64,000 bases of DNA. It comes from JBAZOO01 sp041648735. GTDB lineage: Bacteria > Verrucomicrobiota > Lentisphaeria > Oligosphaerales > CAITYL01. The position numbers and the translations under genes were made by a program. The notes under the pieces are model-generated. The model made no database searches. It was not told the DNA's origin and was given only the letters and a program-made list of their open reading frames with translations. Positions 61,684 to 64,000 of the stretch are shown one piece after another. The stretch spans positions 1-64,000 of the forward strand of contig JBAZOO010000019.1 of NCBI GenBank assembly GCA_041648735.1, given 5' to 3'. How positions within the stretch are numbered: the first letter of the stretch is position 1; every line of letters begins with the position of its first letter.

Positions 61684-61829
61684 ATGGCCCCAGACCCACT
61701 GACGCCGTACGGCAACCGGCCGATGGTTACGCCCATCGTCAATGCCGTGAACTACGAGTATCCATCGGTATCGAGCCTGCCAAGGGACTCATCAAGGACA
61801 TCAAGCGGGCCTTGGCGTGTGTAGCATAA
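61684..61829 (+). pseudogene. Remnant of a Cys/Met-metabolism PLP enzyme
   Basis: After AGGAAAGG and an ATG at 61684 the sequence reads PDPLTPYGNRPMVTPIVNAV then NYEY, like the N-terminus of O-acetylhomoserine sulfhydrylase or methionine gamma-lyase. From about 61757, in another frame, it reads SIGIEPAKGLIKDIKRALAC and ends VA-stop at 61827-61829, like the C-terminus of the same enzymes. About 350 codons between are missing. The deletion is inferred from the two matching ends. The gap before it (61551-61683) has a short GC hairpin near 61573-61598. Confidence 0.55.
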
Positions 61830-61842
61830 AGGGTGGCAATCA

Positions 61843-62679
61843 ATGGCTGACGGGCAAATTACAGTTCTGGTCGAGAACACCGCTGGCGGGCGCGGCCTGC
61901 TGGCCGAGCATGGCCTGTCCTTCCTGATCGAGCTTGGGGGCAAACGGATCCTCTTCGATACCGGTCAGGGCGGCGTGCTCATCGCCAACGCCCGGCGGCT
62001 TGGGATTCGCCTGGAGCAGGTCGCTGCCATCGCCTTGAGCCACGGCCATTACGACCACACCGGCGGCCTCGGCGACGCCTTGCGGAATTCGCGGGCACCG
62101 ACCGTCTATGCTCACCCGGCCGCATTCGGGCCCAAGTTCGCGCGGAGCGCTGATGGAACTGCTCGCGAGATCGGCATGCCCTCGCTGGATGAGCGGATGG
62201 TCCGCGAGATGGCTGAGCTTGTATGGGTACAAAAACCAACCGAGGTCGGCGGTGGCCTTCATCTGACCGGCCCGGTGCCACGCGCAACCCAGTTCGAGGA
62301 CACGGGCGGAGCGTTCTTCACGGACCGCTCCTGCACGCAGCCGGATGAGCTGATGGATGACCAAGCCGCCTTCCTGGAGACCGAAGCCGGCACGGTCGTG
62401 ATTTTGGGCTGCGCTCATGCCGGCGTCGTCAACACGTTGCGGCATGTTCAGACGCTGACGGGCAACCGCCCGATTCACATGGTCATCGGTGGGATGCATC
62501 TGCTGCATGCCAGTCCAGAGCGGATGGACAAGACCGTGGCCGAGCTGCGCCGCCTGGACGTGCAGCGTCTGCTGCCGTGCCACTGCACCGGCATGGCAGC
62601 CGTCGCCCGGCTTTGGCAGGAGTTCCCTGGCAGATGTGCGGCCTGTCCCGTAGGGACCGTCCTGGAGGTGCCGGCATGA
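61843..62679 (+). CDS. MBL-fold metallohydrolase
   Basis: A 278-aa metallo-beta-lactamase-fold protein with HGHYDH (67-72) and later His residues in GCAHAGVVNT and PCHCTG. The family includes the ribofuranosylaminobenzene phosphate synthase-like proteins of methanogens and uncharacterised bacterial hydrolases. The substrate is unknown. Its stop overlaps the ATG of the truncated Nudix gene (ATGA). Confidence 0.9.
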   Translation: MADGQITVLVENTAGGRGLLAEHGLSFLIELGGKRILFDTGQGGVLIANARRLGIRLEQVAAIALSHGHYDHTGGLGDALRNSRAPTVYAHPAAFGPKFARSADGTAREIGMPSLDERMVREMAELVWVQKPTEVGGGLHLTGPVPRATQFEDTGGAFFTDRSCTQPDELMDDQAAFLETEAGTVVILGCAHAGVVNTLRHVQTLTGNRPIHMVIGGMHLLHASPERMDKTVAELRRLDVQRLLPCHCTGMAAVARLWQEFPGRCAACPVGTVLEVPA

Positions 62680-62813
62680 TGGGGCCTTATCTCGAAAGTC
62701 TCCGGTCCCGTGTCGGATCCCAGCCAATCCTGCGGCCCGGGGTGCGTGCGATCATCCTGAGCGAGCGCCAAGAGGTGCTGCTCCAGCGAAGAACGGATAT
62801 GGTAGTTTCATGA
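62676..62813 (+). pseudogene. Truncated Nudix hydrolase gene
   Basis: A 45-codon frame reads YLESLRSRVGSQPILRPGVR then AIILSERQEVLLQRRTDM and stops after VVS. The first 42 residues match the beginning of a Nudix hydrolase just before its catalytic box (normally TDMGxWGLPGG). The box and all later sequence are missing, so the product cannot be active. The next gene begins 37 bases later. Confidence 0.65.
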
Positions 62814-62850
62814 TTTCAGGCGATCCTCAAACAACTGAAAGGAACGATGA

Positions 62851-63228
62851 ATGAAGGCTTTGCCCCAAGACGTGCGTCAAGCGTGGGAAGATCGGGACGG
62901 CCCAGTGATCCTGGCGACGGTCAGCCCGGACGGTATCCCGAACATCATCTACGCCACCTGCGTTGCCGCGTTCGGCGACGACCGGCTGGTCGTGGCCGAC
63001 AACTACTTCGACAAGACCCGCCGGAACCTGCTGGCCGGTGGCAAAGGATCAATACTGTTTCGCTGCAAGAAGGGCAAGGCCTACCAGGTCAAGGGCACGC
63101 TGGAATACCACAAAGATGGTGAGGTCTTCGATCACATGAAAACCTGGAATCCATCCCAGCACCCCGGCCACGCGGCGGCGGTGCTGCGCGTCGAGGAAGT
63201 CTACTCCGGCGCGGATAAGCTCTGCTGA
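62851..63228 (+). CDS. Pyridoxamine-phosphate-oxidase-like flavin-binding protein
   Basis: A 125-aa split-barrel protein: LATVSPDGIPNIIYATCVAA, DNYFDKTRRNL and YQVKGTLEYH match the small PNPOx-like family that binds FMN or F420. Usual members in anaerobes are uncharacterised. GAAAGGAA precedes the ATG. No other flavin gene is adjacent. Confidence 0.88.
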   Translation: MKALPQDVRQAWEDRDGPVILATVSPDGIPNIIYATCVAAFGDDRLVVADNYFDKTRRNLLAGGKGSILFRCKKGKAYQVKGTLEYHKDGEVFDHMKTWNPSQHPGHAAAVLRVEEVYSGADKLC

Positions 63229-63260
63229 ACGATGCGGATGCAGTATGAGGTGAAAGACGA

Positions 63261-63356
63261 ATGCCAACGGATGACTACCAGTGCGAAAAGTGCGGCCATC
63301 GTTTCGAACGCTTCCAGAAGATGTCGGATTCCCCGCTGAAGACACGCCCCGAATAA
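63261..63356 (+). pseudogene. Truncated FmdB-type zinc-ribbon gene
   Basis: A 31-codon frame: MPTDDYQCEKCGHRFERFQK then MSDSPLKTRPE and TAA. It fits the start of FmdB zinc ribbons (MPTYxYxCxxCGHxFExFQ...). Where the family has CPEC, this has RPE-stop, so both second cysteines are lost. The product would keep half a zinc site. It may be a real short protein, but loss exactly at the motif suggests decay. Confidence 0.6.
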
Positions 63357-63368
63357 TGAGGTAATGCC

Positions 63369-64000
63369 ATGGGAACCATCTTTGGCCCTGTGCCATCACG
63401 GAGACTGGGGCGCTCCCTGGGAGTGGACCTCGTCCCGTTCAAGACGTGCAGCTACGACTGCATCTACTGCCAGCTCGGCCGGACGACCAACAAGACCGTC
63501 GAGCGACGCGAATGGGTTCCGCTGAATGACGTTTTGGAAGAGCTCAAAGATAAACTGGCGAGCAAGCCGGACTACATCACGCTCAGCGGGTCAGGCGAAC
63601 CGACTCTCTACTCTCGGCTGAACGAACTGATCGCCGGCATCCGCGCCATGACGGACATCCCGGTCGCCGTGCTCACGAACGGCTCGCTGCTGTGGCAGGA
63701 AGAAGTCCGTCGGCAGTTGATGGACGCCCACTTGGTGATCCCGTCGCTGGATGCCGGGCACGCCAGCATGTTCCACGCCGTCAACCGCCCGCACGAGAGC
63801 ATCTCGTTTGACCGGATGCTGGAAGGCCTGATCGCTTTCCGCGAGGAATACTACGGCGAGTACTGGCTGGAGGTGTTCCTCCTGGCTGGCCACACCGTTA
63901 TCGACAGCGAAATCCGCAAGATCGTCGAGTGTGTCAACCGGATCAAACCTGATCGAGTGCAGCTCAACACCGCCACCCGGCCCACAGCCGAGGATTACGC
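63369..64000 (+). CDS. Radical SAM protein, COG0731 family (partial, runs off the window)
   Basis: At least 210 codons from the ATG at 63369, with no stop before the window end. FGPVPSRRLGRSLGVDLVPF and CSYDCIYC (Cys27, Cys31, Cys34) give the 4Fe-4S radical SAM site of the COG0731 family; TLSGSGEPTLY and VLTNGSLL follow. Family members are uncharacterised Fe-S oxidoreductases, common in anaerobes beside NifX/MinD-type genes. The C-terminus is outside the window. Confidence 0.92.
   Translation, partial: MGTIFGPVPSRRLGRSLGVDLVPFKTCSYDCIYCQLGRTTNKTVERREWVPLNDVLEELKDKLASKPDYITLSGSGEPTLYSRLNELIAGIRAMTDIPVAVLTNGSLLWQEEVRRQLMDAHLVIPSLDAGHASMFHAVNRPHESISFDRMLEGLIAFREEYYGEYWLEVFLLAGHTVIDSEIRKIVECVNRIKPDRVQLNTATRPTAEDY

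Noticed and set aside
44026..63228. A nitrogen fixation region, suggested by NifU and NifX-type proteins
   Set aside because: There are no nifHDK, nifE/N, nifB or nifS genes; the NifX fold is shared with ORP and other non-nitrogenase proteins.

Overview
The window is a GC-rich stretch (roughly two thirds G+C by eye, not computed) of a bacterial chromosome. The gene content points to a Gram-negative anaerobe: OmpA-type and other lipoproteins, MurJ, an LPS-core-type glycosyltransferase, a ferredoxin-dependent 2-oxoacid oxidoreductase, MEP-pathway enzymes IspG and IspH, and modular NifU. A PEP-CTERM protein, several Gfo/Idh/MocA oxidoreductases, a plant/cyanobacterial-type IspH and many dispersed GC-rich repeats would suit the PVC superphylum (Lentisphaerota, Verrucomicrobiota or relatives). 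That placement is an inference. No rRNA or tRNA gene was recognised.

Layout, left to right. 0-0.47 kb: hairpin repeats. 0.47-2.5 kb: arsenic operon (arsR, arsC, acr3). 2.7-7.8 kb: ProC-like reductase, tandem Usp, ispH, Nudix, HtrA-type protease. 7.9-10.7 kb: 2-oxoacid:ferredoxin oxidoreductase with fused beta and gamma chains. 10.8-12 kb: NfeD/slipin pair. 12.2-18.3 kb: a minus-strand oxidoreductase operon (three Gfo/Idh/MocA, two MDR, one SDR) with visibly lower GC and a broken SDR at its 5' end, followed by a PEP-CTERM protein and a transposase remnant. 19.9-31 kb: murJ, panBC, two lipoproteins, yejBE, ispG, nrdR and an ATP-cone-like unknown. 31-37.4 kb: aminotransferase, IS66 TnpA remnant with long direct repeats, HAD hydrolase, DUF503, YgiQ-type radical SAM protein, glycosyltransferase, cupin. 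37.5-41.9 kb: 42-bp tandem repeats, then sulfate assimilation (DUF2061, cysH, cysD, cysN fused to a CysC-like domain without a P-loop). 41.9-51.1 kb: engB, TrkA-C protein, tsaC, nifU, flavin oxidoreductase, a DUF347/two-component/PepSY-like group, and an isochorismatase-type hydrolase.

51.3-64 kb is a distinct accessory region. A sigma-54 activator is divergent from a tightly packed plus-strand operon whose upstream region carries a near-consensus -24/-12 promoter. The operon encodes two NifX-type (DiNase) proteins, a zinc ribbon, DUF5320, two small membrane proteins, two MinD-type ATPases each carrying two 4Fe-4S motifs, two methyltransferases, a YkoF-like protein and a ferredoxin-ASKHA protein. 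The set resembles the sigma-54-controlled orange-protein (ORP) locus of Desulfovibrio but has extra parts. It is followed by an MBL-fold protein, a PNPOx-like protein and a radical SAM gene that runs off the window, mixed with three gene fragments. A truncated NifX-type gene and a 184-bp inverted-repeat element sit at its left border.

A 13-base palindrome, TGCGGACTCCGCA or a close variant, occurs eleven times between 5 and 51.3 kb, mostly inside genes. None was found in the 12.2-19.4 kb or 51.3-64 kb segments.
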